The notes beneath the pieces are model-generated. The model made no database searches. It had not been told where the DNA came from and saw nothing but the letters and a program-made list of their open reading frames with translations. Shown one piece after another: positions 41,581 to 51,447 of a stretch of 64,000 bases of DNA (the stretch's first letter is position 1; every line of letters begins with the position of its first letter). Source of the DNA: Candidatus Brocadia pituitae (GTDB taxonomy: Bacteria; Planctomycetota; Brocadiia; Brocadiales; Brocadiaceae); contig AP021856.1 of the NCBI GenBank assembly GCA_017347445.1, forward strand, positions 1,186,613-1,250,612. Direction: 5' to 3'. The position numbers and the translations under genes were made by a program.

Positions 41581-43713
41581 ATGCTATCTTTTCTTAACCC
41601 CGTCCTGTTGTTGGGTATCCTTGGTGCAAGCATTCCCATCATCATCCATCTTATAAACAAAAGAAAGTCGGTATCCCATAAGTTTGCAGCAATTGATTTT
41701 TTATTAGAAACGAACAAGCGGATTTCGATAAAATTTAAAATTCGACAACTGATCCTTTTGATCCTGAGGGCCAGCCTGCTCATGTTTCTCGCTCTGTCCC
41801 TTGCCAAGCCTTTTATAAAAAATTCTGGCGGAGGTGCCGAAGAAAAAAACATTCCCACGAGTAACGTCATTATTATCGATGATTCGTTCAGTATGCAGTA
41901 TTCAGATCGGCAAGACTCATTCTTTTCATCTGCTAAAACAGCCGCAAAGCAAATCGTTGACACCTTTCAAAAAGATGATGAAGCCGCGGTAATTGCCTGT
42001 TCCAGCTCAAAACCCCTGGTTCTCCCGGAACTCGAAGACGATAAAAAACATCTTTTCAACGCTATAGACCAGTTTCACCCCGGTTTTACAGCGACCCATA
42101 TTATGTCCGCACTCGATACCGCTGTGGAAATTTTAGCAAGCGCCAAGACATCCATTAGACGGATATTTCTGCTTACTGACATGACCAGAAACGGATGGGA
42201 TCCTCATTGGTTCAAGAGCGGACATGAGAAATTACAGCGTCATGTAACCAGATTTCATATTCTCGATGTGTCGGAAGGTAGGATCCTTAAAAATATAGCG
42301 ATTACACACGCCGAACTGCAACTTAACCTGATGGAAAGAAATGCGGAGATTCGTATTAAGGCAACCATTTCCAATTTTTCTCCGGTACCGGTGAAGGATC
42401 TCCCGGTACACATTTATATTCATGGAAAAAAATCGGCTCAGGGATTTTTCAATATAGAAACCAATGCATCGGAAACAAAGGAATTTTTCATTACTGCTGA
42501 AAGAGGGAAAGATATTTACGGTTGGGTTGAAATTCCAGGAGACAATTTATTGGCTGATAACAAACGATATTTTACGATCAATGCATCGCAGCCCATCGAA
42601 GCCCTCCTGATTGATGGTGATCCCAAGACAAATATTTATGAAAGTGAAACCTTTTATTTGGAGAAGGCATTAAATCCCGGACGAGAACATCTGTCTTCGA
42701 TAAAGCCTTCCCTCTGTGCCATCCATGAAGTAAATAACATGACCTTTGCCGATTTCAATATTATTTTTTTATGTAATGTTGAAACTTTACCACCCGAAAA
42801 AATTCAAGAGCTTGGAAAGTTTGTGCAAGAGGGAGGAACGGTTATTTTTACCCTCGGCAATAATGTAGACGCAGATTACTACAATACTGCATTTGGCGCC
42901 CTCCTTCCGCACCGGCTCCATACAATAAGGACTTTTTCCAGTAACAGTCCGTTATCTGAAGAACAACCTCTTCATTTAAAGACCACAGAACCTATTCACC
43001 CTGTTATGAGCATCCTTTCAGAAAGCCAGATCAGTATGTTGTCGTTGGTAAAGTTTTACCGAATCTTTTATGTCGACCCAACTCCCTTGGGAAGTTGTAA
43101 GACGATACTCTCCTTTTCTAATGATACCCCTGCCCTTATTGAACGACAAGTCGGACAAGGAAAGTCTGTGCTCTTTGCTGCATCGATCGATCGGGATTGG
43201 ACGGATTTTCCCGTAAACCCCTTTTTTCTTCCGGTTATGCAACAATTGTGCAGATATGTGACCGGAAGCATACCAGAAGAAATATCTAAAGAAATCCTGG
43301 TTAAAGACGCCTGGCAATATCCTTGCGCTTTCGATACGAACGTCATAGAGATAACCGATCCTGATGGCACGCAAACCGTCGTACAGCCACAATTTGCTGA
43401 TAATGAAAAATATTTTAAATACGAGGAAACAAAGATGCCGGGGATTTATGCAGTTACCATTGACGGAAAATTGCATCCACAATTCCCTGCCTATTTTTCT
43501 GTGAACGTAGATCCCGCCGAGTCGAACCTGAAGAAGATAAACAAAAGTGAAATTACGGCTTTAATGGGTGGTACAAAACTCAGCATAACAACCTCTCACA
43601 CAGGTGAAGAATCCAACGTGCTTTTAGGAGAAGCAAAGAAGACCCTTTGGGGACAACTCCTGTTTCTTACCCTATGTATCCTTTTTCTCGAATCTTTTAT
43701 TTCGAGGAAATAA
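41581..43713 (+). CDS. BatA-type membrane protein with VWA domain
   Basis: 710 aa. The N-terminus (FLNPVLLLGILGASIPIIIHLINKRK) is the BatA membrane domain, with a second helix near residues 57-75. A VWA-like domain follows (IIDDSFSMQYSD). A large periplasmic part resembles the glutamine-amidotransferase-like segment of these proteins (GGTVIFTLGNNVD), and a hydrophobic helix ends the protein. It completes moxR-DUF58-batA after a gap of 157 bases in which no gene is seen. The long minus-strand frame overlapping its start is a shadow. Confidence 0.85.
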   Translation: MLSFLNPVLLLGILGASIPIIIHLINKRKSVSHKFAAIDFLLETNKRISIKFKIRQLILLILRASLLMFLALSLAKPFIKNSGGGAEEKNIPTSNVIIIDDSFSMQYSDRQDSFFSSAKTAAKQIVDTFQKDDEAAVIACSSSKPLVLPELEDDKKHLFNAIDQFHPGFTATHIMSALDTAVEILASAKTSIRRIFLLTDMTRNGWDPHWFKSGHEKLQRHVTRFHILDVSEGRILKNIAITHAELQLNLMERNAEIRIKATISNFSPVPVKDLPVHIYIHGKKSAQGFFNIETNASETKEFFITAERGKDIYGWVEIPGDNLLADNKRYFTINASQPIEALLIDGDPKTNIYESETFYLEKALNPGREHLSSIKPSLCAIHEVNNMTFADFNIIFLCNVETLPPEKIQELGKFVQEGGTVIFTLGNNVDADYYNTAFGALLPHRLHTIRTFSSNSPLSEEQPLHLKTTEPIHPVMSILSESQISMLSLVKFYRIFYVDPTPLGSCKTILSFSNDTPALIERQVGQGKSVLFAASIDRDWTDFPVNPFFLPVMQQLCRYVTGSIPEEISKEILVKDAWQYPCAFDTNVIEITDPDGTQTVVQPQFADNEKYFKYEETKMPGIYAVTIDGKLHPQFPAYFSVNVDPAESNLKKINKSEITALMGGTKLSITTSHTGEESNVLLGEAKKTLWGQLLFLTLCILFLESFISRK

Positions 43714-44557
43714 CAACGATGTCTATATTTGCAACATCGCTGTCCAATATATATACGTATGTGTATAAAATATCAACATGATATTGTCGTTTATCAAAAG
43801 AACTTAAACGTAGAAGCTCTGGAGCCATGCCCATGCTAAAAATAAATACAGATAAAATACACAATATATTGTATAGTTGCTAGTTGTTTATTATATATAT
43901 TGTGCTGCATGATATTGTTGAAGAGTGAGTTTAAAATTTCTTCTCTGATATTGTTGTATATTTTATCATTGGCACATTGCGTGCTAAATATTCCTAACGG
44001 TAAGTCGGTATGAAAGCGTTGACAAACCAACAACACAAATGCCGAATTACCTCTCCTCCTATCCCTCCTTCTTGCTGGGATGTCGTCAAAATGATGACAT
44101 CCCAGCAAAAGGTAGCATGTATGATTCCACGGTAGAGTAAATTGTCTGGTCGTACCTCATACATCCTGCTTAAACTAAGTCCCTCTTTTATCAGGCCGAT
44201 AACTTTTATATCTTTAGAAGGGCGTTTCACCTGAAAACAACAACCTGCTGTCACGCTGCCCCCTTCGCATTTTGTCATTCTAAGCGAAACGAAGAATCTT
44301 TTTTACCGCTCAGAGCAACATTCTCATTATCTCTTGTGAACCAGAGGATTACCGAAGTTTCATTGGTATTTCTCGATGTTTCTTAGTCGTGTCTTTTTCA
44401 TAAACGTATGGTTTCTGTTAAGCACTATCATGCCTTATATACATGGTTTATAGCAAAGAGCAGTTTTAACATAGAACATTATCTTGAATGTCTTTAAAAT
44501 GCTGGTAAAATTACATAAAATTCAAAAAATAATTCATTCACCCATATATGATTTTGC
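43714..44557. other. Intergenic region with a 15-bp palindrome
   Basis: About 840 AT-rich bases with no credible gene. GCTGGGATGTCGTCA and TGATGACATCCCAGC (44074-44107) form a near-perfect hairpin with a short A-loop. A stretch near 44275 (CATTCTAAGCGAAACGAAGAATC) resembles a common short dispersed repeat. A 94-codon minus frame (43994-44278) spanning the hairpin was not accepted. Confidence 0.45.
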
Positions 44558-45787
44558 ATGGCAACAAGATATCGATATAGCATAATTATACTCTTCACTT
44601 TGATAACGTTTGCGCTCTTTACAAATAAGAGTTTCTGCGACAGCCTGTCTGACTTACTTACTTCTTTATATGGGGGAAATGGTATTCCGGTAACAAAGGT
44701 ATCTGAGAAACAAGATGCATCGGGAAACATAGTAGACGTAAAGACGTCCGTTCCAGTGCCACTCGATTCATTTCAGGAGATCCAAACTCTTAATTCAGAA
44801 CTAAACACCGGAAAGGGATCCTTTCCGGTAAGTTCAACAGGCGGTGGTTTTACCTTTCAATATGACAGTACTTTAGAGGTCTTCACACGGACGACGGATA
44901 GTCTTGGACCTATTTTTGCTGAAAGAGCGCCTACCCTGGGAAAAGGAAAATTAAATTTTGGTTTCTCTTATACCTATATTCACTTTTCCACCCTGGAAGG
45001 AGATGACCTGGGCAACTTAACGTCCGTTATGCCCCTGGACGAAAAGCAAAAAAATAAAAATTTGCTTTATGCAGAATTTGACGTGGATGTAGAGAGTAAT
45101 TTATTCTCTTTTTATGGTACTTATGGAATAACAGACCGATGGGACATTTCGATACTTGTGCCTGTTTTGCAGGTTCAACTCGATATCGACAGTACTTCGC
45201 GGATATTAAATCAGACCAAGAAAAAAGGGGCAACTGGCAAAACGCTTGGTTACAGCTTTAACTCTCAAGATTCAGTTAGCGACTCGGTTTCCGGTGCTTC
45301 TACCGGTTTAGGTGATATCTTCCTGAGGAACAAATATCAACTGATTACCTCGCAATGGATAGATTTTACCCCTGCACTTGATATAAAGCTGCAAACCGGA
45401 GACGATAATGAATTTTTAGGGACAGGCAGGACGAGCATAAAACCATTTCTTATCTTTTCAAAAAATATTAGCCACTTTACACCCCATTTGAATTTGGGGT
45501 ACGAGATTAACAGCGGAAGCAACGGAGAAGACAGGCTTGTGTATGCTGCAGGCGCTGATTACGCATTTTCCCGAGAGAACAACTATTTTTCTGTTGCAAT
45601 GGATATCCTTGGTAATCATAAAATAGAAAACCGGGATGTCGGCAACGATATTGTCGATTTTTCAATAGGATTCAAGTGGAGTCCGCGACCGGGAATGCTT
45701 GTATATGCCAATGTGCTAACGCCATTGAATGAAGACGGCATTAGAGCCGATTGGATACCAACCGTTGGATATGAGTTAAATTTCTAA
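44558..45787 (+). CDS. Outer-membrane beta-barrel protein (phenol-degradation MetA-like)
   Basis: 409 aa. A signal peptide (MATRYRYSIIILFTLITFALFTNK region) is followed by alternating amphipathic strands (LNFGFSYTYIHFST, YGTYGITDRWDISILVPVLQVQLD, FTPHLNLGYEINSG) and a terminal Phe (VGYELNF), the usual outer-membrane assembly signal. The family sits in the outer membrane; the substrate is unknown. An alternative is a channel of the transporter-type described as MetA-pathway. Confidence 0.75.
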   Translation: MATRYRYSIIILFTLITFALFTNKSFCDSLSDLLTSLYGGNGIPVTKVSEKQDASGNIVDVKTSVPVPLDSFQEIQTLNSELNTGKGSFPVSSTGGGFTFQYDSTLEVFTRTTDSLGPIFAERAPTLGKGKLNFGFSYTYIHFSTLEGDDLGNLTSVMPLDEKQKNKNLLYAEFDVDVESNLFSFYGTYGITDRWDISILVPVLQVQLDIDSTSRILNQTKKKGATGKTLGYSFNSQDSVSDSVSGASTGLGDIFLRNKYQLITSQWIDFTPALDIKLQTGDDNEFLGTGRTSIKPFLIFSKNISHFTPHLNLGYEINSGSNGEDRLVYAAGADYAFSRENNYFSVAMDILGNHKIENRDVGNDIVDFSIGFKWSPRPGMLVYANVLTPLNEDGIRADWIPTVGYELNF

Positions 45788-45817
45788 CCCAATTCTTGAG
45801 GAATACTGCTTAAAAGC

Positions 45818-45847
45818 AAGGAGCCGACCCATCTGGACCGGCTCCTT
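45818..45847. terminator. Terminator between the outer-membrane gene and the sigma factor gene
   Basis: AAGGAGCCG and CGGCTCCTT form a nine-bp stem with a 12-base loop, followed by ATCTTTC. It stands between convergent genes and may serve both. Confidence 0.6.
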
Positions 45848-45855
45848 ATCTTTCA

Positions 45856-46701
45856 TCAAGCGCTTTTGAGCATGCTTTTTTTATTGATACGTTGCTCACG
45901 ATAACTCATGAGCTGGTTTAACCGTAACAAGGCTTTTTTTTCAATCTTTCTCACCCACTCACGGCTAATATTGAGCTTATTGCTAATCTCCCGTAGCGTC
46001 ATGGGTTCTTCATTGTCAAACCCGTATCGCATTTTTAACACCTTTGCTTCCTGACGGTCAATTGTTTCAAGCAATTTTGTCAATTTTTTTTTGTCATGAG
46101 ATTCAATCAACTCCTCATCAGGCATTTTTACACTTTCATCAGGAATATATTCGCTCAGTTCTACAACATCACCTCTATCTAAACTCTTCTCAGTAAGTGT
46201 TTGCGTGTGCATTACCGCCCTTTCGACCCATCGTGTCTGTTTTTCATTGAGATTCAACTCTTGGGCAATTTCACTCCGGTCGGGTAATCTATGAAGGGCA
46301 TTTGTTAACTTTGATGATGTTTTTTTCCACTTAGAAACCCGTTCAGCCATATAAATGGGAATATGTATGGTCTTTGAATTATTAATCAAAGCGCGTTGGA
46401 TGGACCATTTCACCCACCATGATGCATACTTGCCAAACCGTTGGCCTAGCGTGTAGTCGAATCTTTCCATAGCCCGGATAAGCCCAATATTTCCCTCACT
46501 AATTAAATCCGAAAGGGGGGTTCCGTAGTAGACAAACTTACTGGCAATCTTTACAACCAGAGGAAGATATGCCGTAATAATATCCTCCTTTGCCTTTGAG
46601 TCGCCATTGTTAACTTTTTCAAACAACTCTCGTTCCCCTTCCATAGTAAGCGGGGGTATTTTTCTCAACTCTTTTAGGTAAACCTGAAGTGCAAATTCCA
46701 T
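45856..46701 (-). CDS. Sigma-70-family RNA polymerase sigma factor
   Basis: 281 aa, group 2/3 sigma without region 1.1. Region 1.2 (YLKELRKIPPLTMEGERELF), region 2 (DLISEGNIGLIRAMERFDYTLGQRFGKYASWWVKWSIQRAL, with the Trp/Tyr promoter-melting residues) and region 4 (MTLREISNKLNISREWVRKIEKKAL, helix-turn-helix) are clear. It resembles housekeeping-type recognition regions, so its promoters should look like -35/-10 sites. The start is an ATG after AAGGAG at 46701. No anti-sigma gene is adjacent. Confidence 0.9.
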   Translation of the reverse strand: MEFALQVYLKELRKIPPLTMEGERELFEKVNNGDSKAKEDIITAYLPLVVKIASKFVYYGTPLSDLISEGNIGLIRAMERFDYTLGQRFGKYASWWVKWSIQRALINNSKTIHIPIYMAERVSKWKKTSSKLTNALHRLPDRSEIAQELNLNEKQTRWVERAVMHTQTLTEKSLDRGDVVELSEYIPDESVKMPDEELIESHDKKKLTKLLETIDRQEAKVLKMRYGFDNEEPMTLREISNKLNISREWVRKIEKKALLRLNQLMSYREQRINKKSMLKSA

Positions 46702-47002
46702 TTTATTTTTCTCCTTCCTCATTTATCATCTTAAAAGAAAGCTGTGAAGGTCATATGCCTCAGCTTTCTCTCGTAATACAGATCCCCATCCGGGTAGGAA
46801 TAAGGCATAAAGGGGCTGCAAAATTAAAACTAAGATGTAAATAATGATTGACAACGATGTTTAAAATAGCAGCTACTATGCCACGAGCTATTAAAAAAGC
46901 ATAGTATTCATTTTAAAGGTTATAACACTTGTAAATAGCAGATCTTATGAATAATTAAAAATATTTTTTTTAACAAAGATGTGAAAAGAGGGAGGATAAC
47001 TA

Positions 47003-47203
47003 ATGGTGACGTTTTCTGATGACATTGTTTTTTTAAATACACAGAAACCATTGCAGGAAAGAGAGATACAATGCGGTTACTTTTTGTTGCATGGTGAATA
47101 TGTAACGATTACACACACAATGCATCATCTTATATGGAATAATTTGATGGATTTGTTTTTAAGACTGCTTTCAAAGCATTCAGATGATAAATTTATTGAC
47201 TAA
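47003..47203 (+). CDS. Small protein of unknown function
   Basis: 66 aa, no recognised family. It is accepted mainly because GGGAGG lies seven to eight bases before the ATG. It overlaps the end of the convergent DJ-1/PfpI gene by 11 bases. Composition is rich in His and Leu near the C-terminus. It may be spurious. Confidence 0.4.
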   Translation: MVTFSDDIVFLNTQKPLQEREIQCGYFLLHGEYVTITHTMHHLIWNNLMDLFLRLLSKHSDDKFID

Positions 47204-47807
47204 GTGCCTTGACAAGAGCCTCTCCAAACTTATGTGCTGCAGCAGGACCGCTGGCGGTAATAATATTCCCATCCTTTTCTACATCGGAACCAGTATAGTT
47301 TGCACCAGCCGCCTTTATCTCATTTACCGTAGAGGAATAGGTAGTGGCCCTTTTATTTTTTAACAAGCCTGCCTTTGCAAGGGTTACCGGTGCAATGCAA
47401 ATAGCCCCTACAATCTTTTTTGCATTATGCGCGTCATTCACGATCTTATGGGCAGTTGGGTTATCCCAATATTCGTTAGCCCCGGAACCGCCGACAAATA
47501 CAACTGCGTCATAATCTGTTACCTTTATGTCAGTAAAAAGGATGTCAGGCTTTACTTTTGCTCCCAGCATACCCTTTGATTCTTTTAACGAAGAAGAAGC
47601 CACGGTAACCGTTACGCCATTTTTTTCTAAAACATCCTTGGGTTGTAACAACTCCTCATCCCTGAAATTATTACTGGCAATAATCATTACCGCTCTTTTT
47701 CCTTTTACAGATTGCATAACACTCTCCCCCATAATATGACCGACAAATATGCCTGATAAAAGAAATGTCACAAATATCAAGCCTGGTAAAAAAAAACCGC
47801 TTTTCAT
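47193..47807 (-). CDS. Exported DJ-1/PfpI-family protein
   Basis: 204 aa. A signal peptide or anchor (FFLPGLIFVTFLLSGIFVG) precedes a DJ-1/PfpI domain with the nucleophile-elbow Cys in VGAICIAPVTLAKAG and the VFVGGSGANEYW block. Family members include glyoxalases, deglycases and peptidases; the reaction is unknown. Export is unusual for the family, though known. Position of start: ATG at 47807 giving MKSGFF, with GAGGTG upstream. Confidence 0.85.
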   Translation of the reverse strand: MKSGFFLPGLIFVTFLLSGIFVGHIMGESVMQSVKGKRAVMIIASNNFRDEELLQPKDVLEKNGVTVTVASSSLKESKGMLGAKVKPDILFTDIKVTDYDAVVFVGGSGANEYWDNPTAHKIVNDAHNAKKIVGAICIAPVTLAKAGLLKNKRATTYSSTVNEIKAAGANYTGSDVEKDGNIITASGPAAAHKFGEALVKALSQ

Positions 47808-47850
47808 AATGATACACCTCATAAATCACACCCCGTTACTTCGTGTACTT

Positions 47851-48159
47851 TTATTTTTTCAAACTCTTTCCGAGTTCCTTCTCTACGGCCAGCACTTTAT
47901 GCTCGATCATCTTTTCCTTCTTGTCTTTTCTCTCATCTATCTTTACGGTGGTGTATACCCTTTCCGATAACTCCAGCATCTTGTTATGACATTTCTTTAT
48001 TAGATCAAAGACCTGATCGCTCTCCCCTTCAACCACCGTACCCATGGCATGGAGCTTGTAGTCCAATCCACTCGCATCAATGATTTTGACAATGCAGGCA
48101 ACGTGACTGGCCAGGTCAATTCCCTTCCCGATGGGAATCACACTAATCTCAGCAATCAT
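47851..48159 (-). CDS. MTH1187/YqgV-type thiamine-binding protein
   Basis: 102 aa. MIAEISVIPIGKGIDLASHVACIVKIIDASGLDYKLHAMGTVVEGE follows the small ferredoxin-like family that binds thiamine or related pyrimidines. No transporter gene is adjacent. Ribosome site GGAGGTG precedes the ATG. Confidence 0.85.
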   Translation of the reverse strand: MIAEISVIPIGKGIDLASHVACIVKIIDASGLDYKLHAMGTVVEGESDQVFDLIKKCHNKMLELSERVYTTVKIDERKDKKEKMIEHKVLAVEKELGKSLKK

Positions 48160-48301
48160 ACGACACCTCCTTCAAAGCTCTTTTAGGAATAATTGCATGC
48201 TTTTTAACATACGCTTCAAACTAACGATTCCTGGTACATGAGAAATACGATAATTTCAAGTATGAAAGAAATGAAGCCAATATCTTATAAGGTTTACTAC
48301 C

Positions 48302-48889
48302 TTATCCCCCTTCAAAATCCTCGCTAAATACCTTGCCCAAATCCAGGGCGAAATCCTTTAAAACCTTAGACTGAATGGTTCTATTCCCACCTTCATCCAT
48401 ATAACCTTCCGAAGAGAGTACATATGTGCCTTTTTCATTCAATGACAACACCTCTATGCATTTCATATAAGGATTGACTATCCAATACTCTCTTATCTTA
48501 AACCGCGCATACAAATCTTTCTTTTCGTAAACGTCTCTATATTGGGTGGATGGGGAGACTATTTCCACGACTAGGTCAGGTGGGCCAAAGACACCTTTTT
48601 TCCTGATAATATCTTTATTCTCCTTCGAGATAAACAGGATATCAGGCTGTACTACGTTCTCTTCATCAAGCACGACGTCAGTGGGGGCATCTACTACATA
48701 ACCTAGACCATATTTTTCTACAAACAAGTAAAATTTAACCGCCAGCTTCATGGCGATCCTTTGGTGGTTAAATTCTGGCGCAGGAACCATCATTGATAAT
48801 TTCCCCCCCAAAATTTCGTATCTCTTATCATCTGTCAAATGCAGGTAATCCCCATACGTCCATCTTTTTTCTTCTATGATATGTGTCAT
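48302..48889 (-). CDS. Uma2-family PD-(D/E)XK protein
   Basis: 195 aa. The nuclease-fold core is visible: DVVLDEENVVQPDILFIS, then PDLVVEIVSPSTQYRDVYEKKDLYARFKIREYWIVNP, with the Asp and Glu-x-Val-Ser catalytic-type residues intact. Uma2 proteins are abundant in cyanobacteria and planctomycetes; their targets are unknown. Nothing in the neighbourhood suggests a restriction system. Confidence 0.85.
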   Translation of the reverse strand: MTHIIEEKRWTYGDYLHLTDDKRYEILGGKLSMMVPAPEFNHQRIAMKLAVKFYLFVEKYGLGYVVDAPTDVVLDEENVVQPDILFISKENKDIIRKKGVFGPPDLVVEIVSPSTQYRDVYEKKDLYARFKIREYWIVNPYMKCIEVLSLNEKGTYVLSSEGYMDEGGNRTIQSKVLKDFALDLGKVFSEDFEGG

Positions 48890-49326
48890 CTGTAATCCCT
48901 CAGGACGTGTAAATGCATAGGCGCTCTGCCCACTACCGGCGCAAAGCTTAAAATCAAGCCCGTTTCGACTTGAGATTTAGCCAAGTAATACTCCTTCATA
49001 CGGTATTTCCTTAATACTTATTAATTTATCCTTACAGCTCATTTTAGTCAAGGGATAATAATGAGCTGAATGGTAGGGGCGAAGCATTTGTTGAAATCAG
49101 TGTAGACAAGTTCCTGCTCTTGACAACAAATGCTTCGCCCTTATACTGCTGGAACTTTTCAAAAGATAAACTATTACAAAATTTTATTTTTCCATTGACA
49201 GGGAAAATATATTTGCGGGTCATCGTGTAGTAGTGTGGGTAAAAAAGAGAGTAAAATGGTATAAGTTGGTTTTAGATAAAGGGAGAAGATCTTTTAAGGG
49301 GTTTGTAAAATCTGTATGATTAGCCT
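48890..49326. other. Intergenic region with an 18-base inverted repeat
   Basis: No gene seen. GGGGCGAAGCATTTGTTG (49076-49093) and CAACAAATGCTTCGCCC (49124-49140) form a long stem around a 30-base loop, typical of a palindromic repeat. The region may include the 5' edge of the broken ISL3 element, whose end was not found. Confidence 0.5.
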
Positions 49327-50294
49327 ATGGGAAAAAAGAGACGATTATTGGATGAATACCACTTTCCCGGGTTTAGCCCGCAATCTGATATACAGGGGAA
49401 ATTTGGAGATCCACGCGCTCGGATTATCCGGCTTAAGAGGATCCCAAAAAACGATCTGCGGATGTTGTGGCACGACACATCGGAGCCACTAAGACAAGAA
49501 AGTGCAGCAGACACGGGATCTATCCTGCGGGGATGCCAGGATATACCTGGAGGCGGAGGTACGGAGAGTTAAGTGCAAGAAGTGCGGTACCGTGAAACGA
49601 GAGAAACTGCCTTGGCTGGCGAACAATCCTTTTTACACAAAACGATTTGTCTACTATGTAGGCCGGAAGTGCCGAGCCATGACGATCAAAGATGTAGTAA
49701 AAAGAGTTGAAACTGGATTGGCACACGGTAAAGGCACTGGAAAAGGAGTACATGCAGGAGCAGTCGCGGTGCAATCCTGTTGCAGCACCCAGGACAATCG
49801 GGATAGACGAAATATCTCTGCGAAAAGGGCATACCTACCGAATCGTGGTCAGCGATCTGGAAAGGGGGAAGCCGATCTGGTTTGGTGGCGAGGACCGCTC
49901 AGAGGCGAGTCTTGATATGTTTTACACCTCATTGGGGCCGAAGAAGAGCAAGAAGATTGGGCTTGCGGTAATGGACATGTGGAAAGCCTTTGAGAAATCG
50001 ACGAGAAAGAATGTTCCCAAGGCGGCAATCCTGTACGACAAGTTTCACGTTATGAGGCACCCGGGAGATGCATTGGACAAGATAAGGAAGATGGAGTACG
50101 GGCGTCTTTCCGGGAAAGATAGGTCATACATCAAGGGACAGAAGTATACGCTTTTGTCGAACCGTGAGAATCTCACGCTTGACGGTCGTAAGGCATTAAA
50201 GAAACTGCTGGGGGCTAATAAACGGCTCAATACAGCTTATGTTTTAAGAGAATCCTTTGGGCAGCGCTGGAGCTATAAGATGGAAGGTTGGATG
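49327..50294 (+). pseudogene. ISL3-family transposase, broken and interrupted
   Basis: Three reading frames together give an ISL3 transposase: EYHFPGFSPQSDIQGKFGDPRARIIRLKR (frame of 49327), then the zinc-finger and CKKCGTVKREKLPWL part (frame of 49502), then KLDWHTVKALEKEYMQEQ and the DDE core IGIDEISLRKGHTYRIVVSD...MDMWKAFEK (frame of 49707). The lesions are a frame change at an A-run near 49445, an in-frame TAA at 49490, and a frame change near 49705. The C-terminal ~80-100 residues are missing: the frame stops against the intron at 50295. Confidence 0.85.
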
Positions 50295-50992
50295 GTGGGT
50301 GTCAAACCTTGATTAGGGGGGCGATGGAAACGTAGCCTTCTGAAGCCCATCGACAAAGTCTGCAATAAGGCAGGCGAGCAACTATCCGGGTTGTAACGAA
50401 CGTGAACGTAGAAGTAGCCTCGTAAAGATGTGATTTCGCTGGTCGAGCCTTTCACAAATAGGCGAAGACAGAATTCTTTTGCCATACTGGTTAATAAGGT
50501 ATAAGGACGGTGACGGGGTATCAGCGGCGACACGGATAGAAAGAAGCGGTATCAACTGGGGAAACCCTCCTTGTCCCTGATAGAAGTATCAGGAGCAAGG
50601 TAAGCCTTATAAGTTGAAAGGCGAAGTAGGCTGACAGGCGAGAGGGTGGCGGATGAGTTCGTAGTAGTGAGGATGGTAAGGACAACATAACCTGACCGGA
50701 GCGAAGGGACTCTGCTGTATCTCAAATCTTTCTTTGGAGGTGCGGTAGGGAAGAATGATAAAAACTTCCATAAGTCTACAGGAGCTGAGGGGGAAGATAT
50801 ACAGCAAGGCGAAGACTGATTGATTTTGGTCGATTAGTGGACATGCCTTGCTGAGAAGGAAACAGGAAAGCCGTATGAGGGAAAACCTCACGTACGGTTT
50901 GATGAGAAGATGCTGGAAATAGGGTATGGTTGAGATGGTGTGACACTCTCAGAGGAAACGGAGAGAAACGGGGAAGACAAACCTCAACCTAT
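50295..50992 (+). ncRNA. Group II intron lacking its reverse transcriptase ORF
   Basis: Domain V is clear at 50867-50900 (34 bases): AAAGCC...GGTTT pairing with AGC triad at 50869, and the inner TGAGG/CCTCA stem. The 5' end begins GTGGGTG, consistent with the GTGYG family start. A downstream helix GGTTGAG (50928-50934) / CTCAACC (50983-50989) is a candidate domain VI, giving a 3' end near 50992. No intron-encoded protein frame is visible anywhere in the ~700 bases. The 3' boundary is uncertain. Confidence 0.8.
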
Positions 50993-51447
50993 AGCCACTA
51001 CGCCGGTGTTTTACTCTACATTATAAATAAGCCAGGAGAAGTCAGGTAGACATTCTATGTCAAGCTCCTTTTTTTCTTGTAGGAAAAAAGCCAGGTAGGG
51101 TAGGCCTCGCCTACCATTTTTCAATTTTACACGGATAACTTGCGTGGATGCGGAACGAATGAAATGGATGGAATGATTTTGGCATTAAACGAATTATAGC
51201 GATGGTGAGACAGTGATTGTCTTGCAACATGTTAATGGATTTGATGTGGCAGGTGGTGCCATGCCCTACATGAACAACGTGTAGCCGCACGGCTTTAGCC
51301 TGCGGGGTTTTCAACAAATACACGCTTTTGCAATTGGTAGCCGCCATGTTCATCCTTGGGTTTAAAGGGATGCGGCTACTTTCAGGAATAGGCCCGGGGG
51401 TTTTTACTCTTGCTGTTTGAGTCTGGAAGATTGATTTAATGCCTGAT
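50993..51447. other. Intergenic region after the intron, with direct repeat copy 1
   Basis: The sequence right after the intron does not continue the transposase recognisably, so the 3' exon seems deleted. The stretch 51094-51190 is repeated at 52287-52387. Confidence 0.5.
51094..51190 (+). repeat. Direct repeat, copy 1 (beside the VapBC-like pair)
   Basis: Begins with the hairpin GGTAGGGTAGGC...GCCTACC and contains TTGCGTGGATGCGGA and GAATGAAATG. Copy 2 at 52287-52387 shares these blocks in the same order. Confidence 0.65.

Noticed and set aside
41367-41963. 198-codon minus-strand frame
   Set aside because: It overlaps the start of the BatA-like gene and the end of the DUF58 gene, has no ribosome site and no recognisable domain.
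43994-44278. 94-codon minus-strand frame
   Set aside because: It runs through the palindrome at 44074-44107 and shows no known motif.
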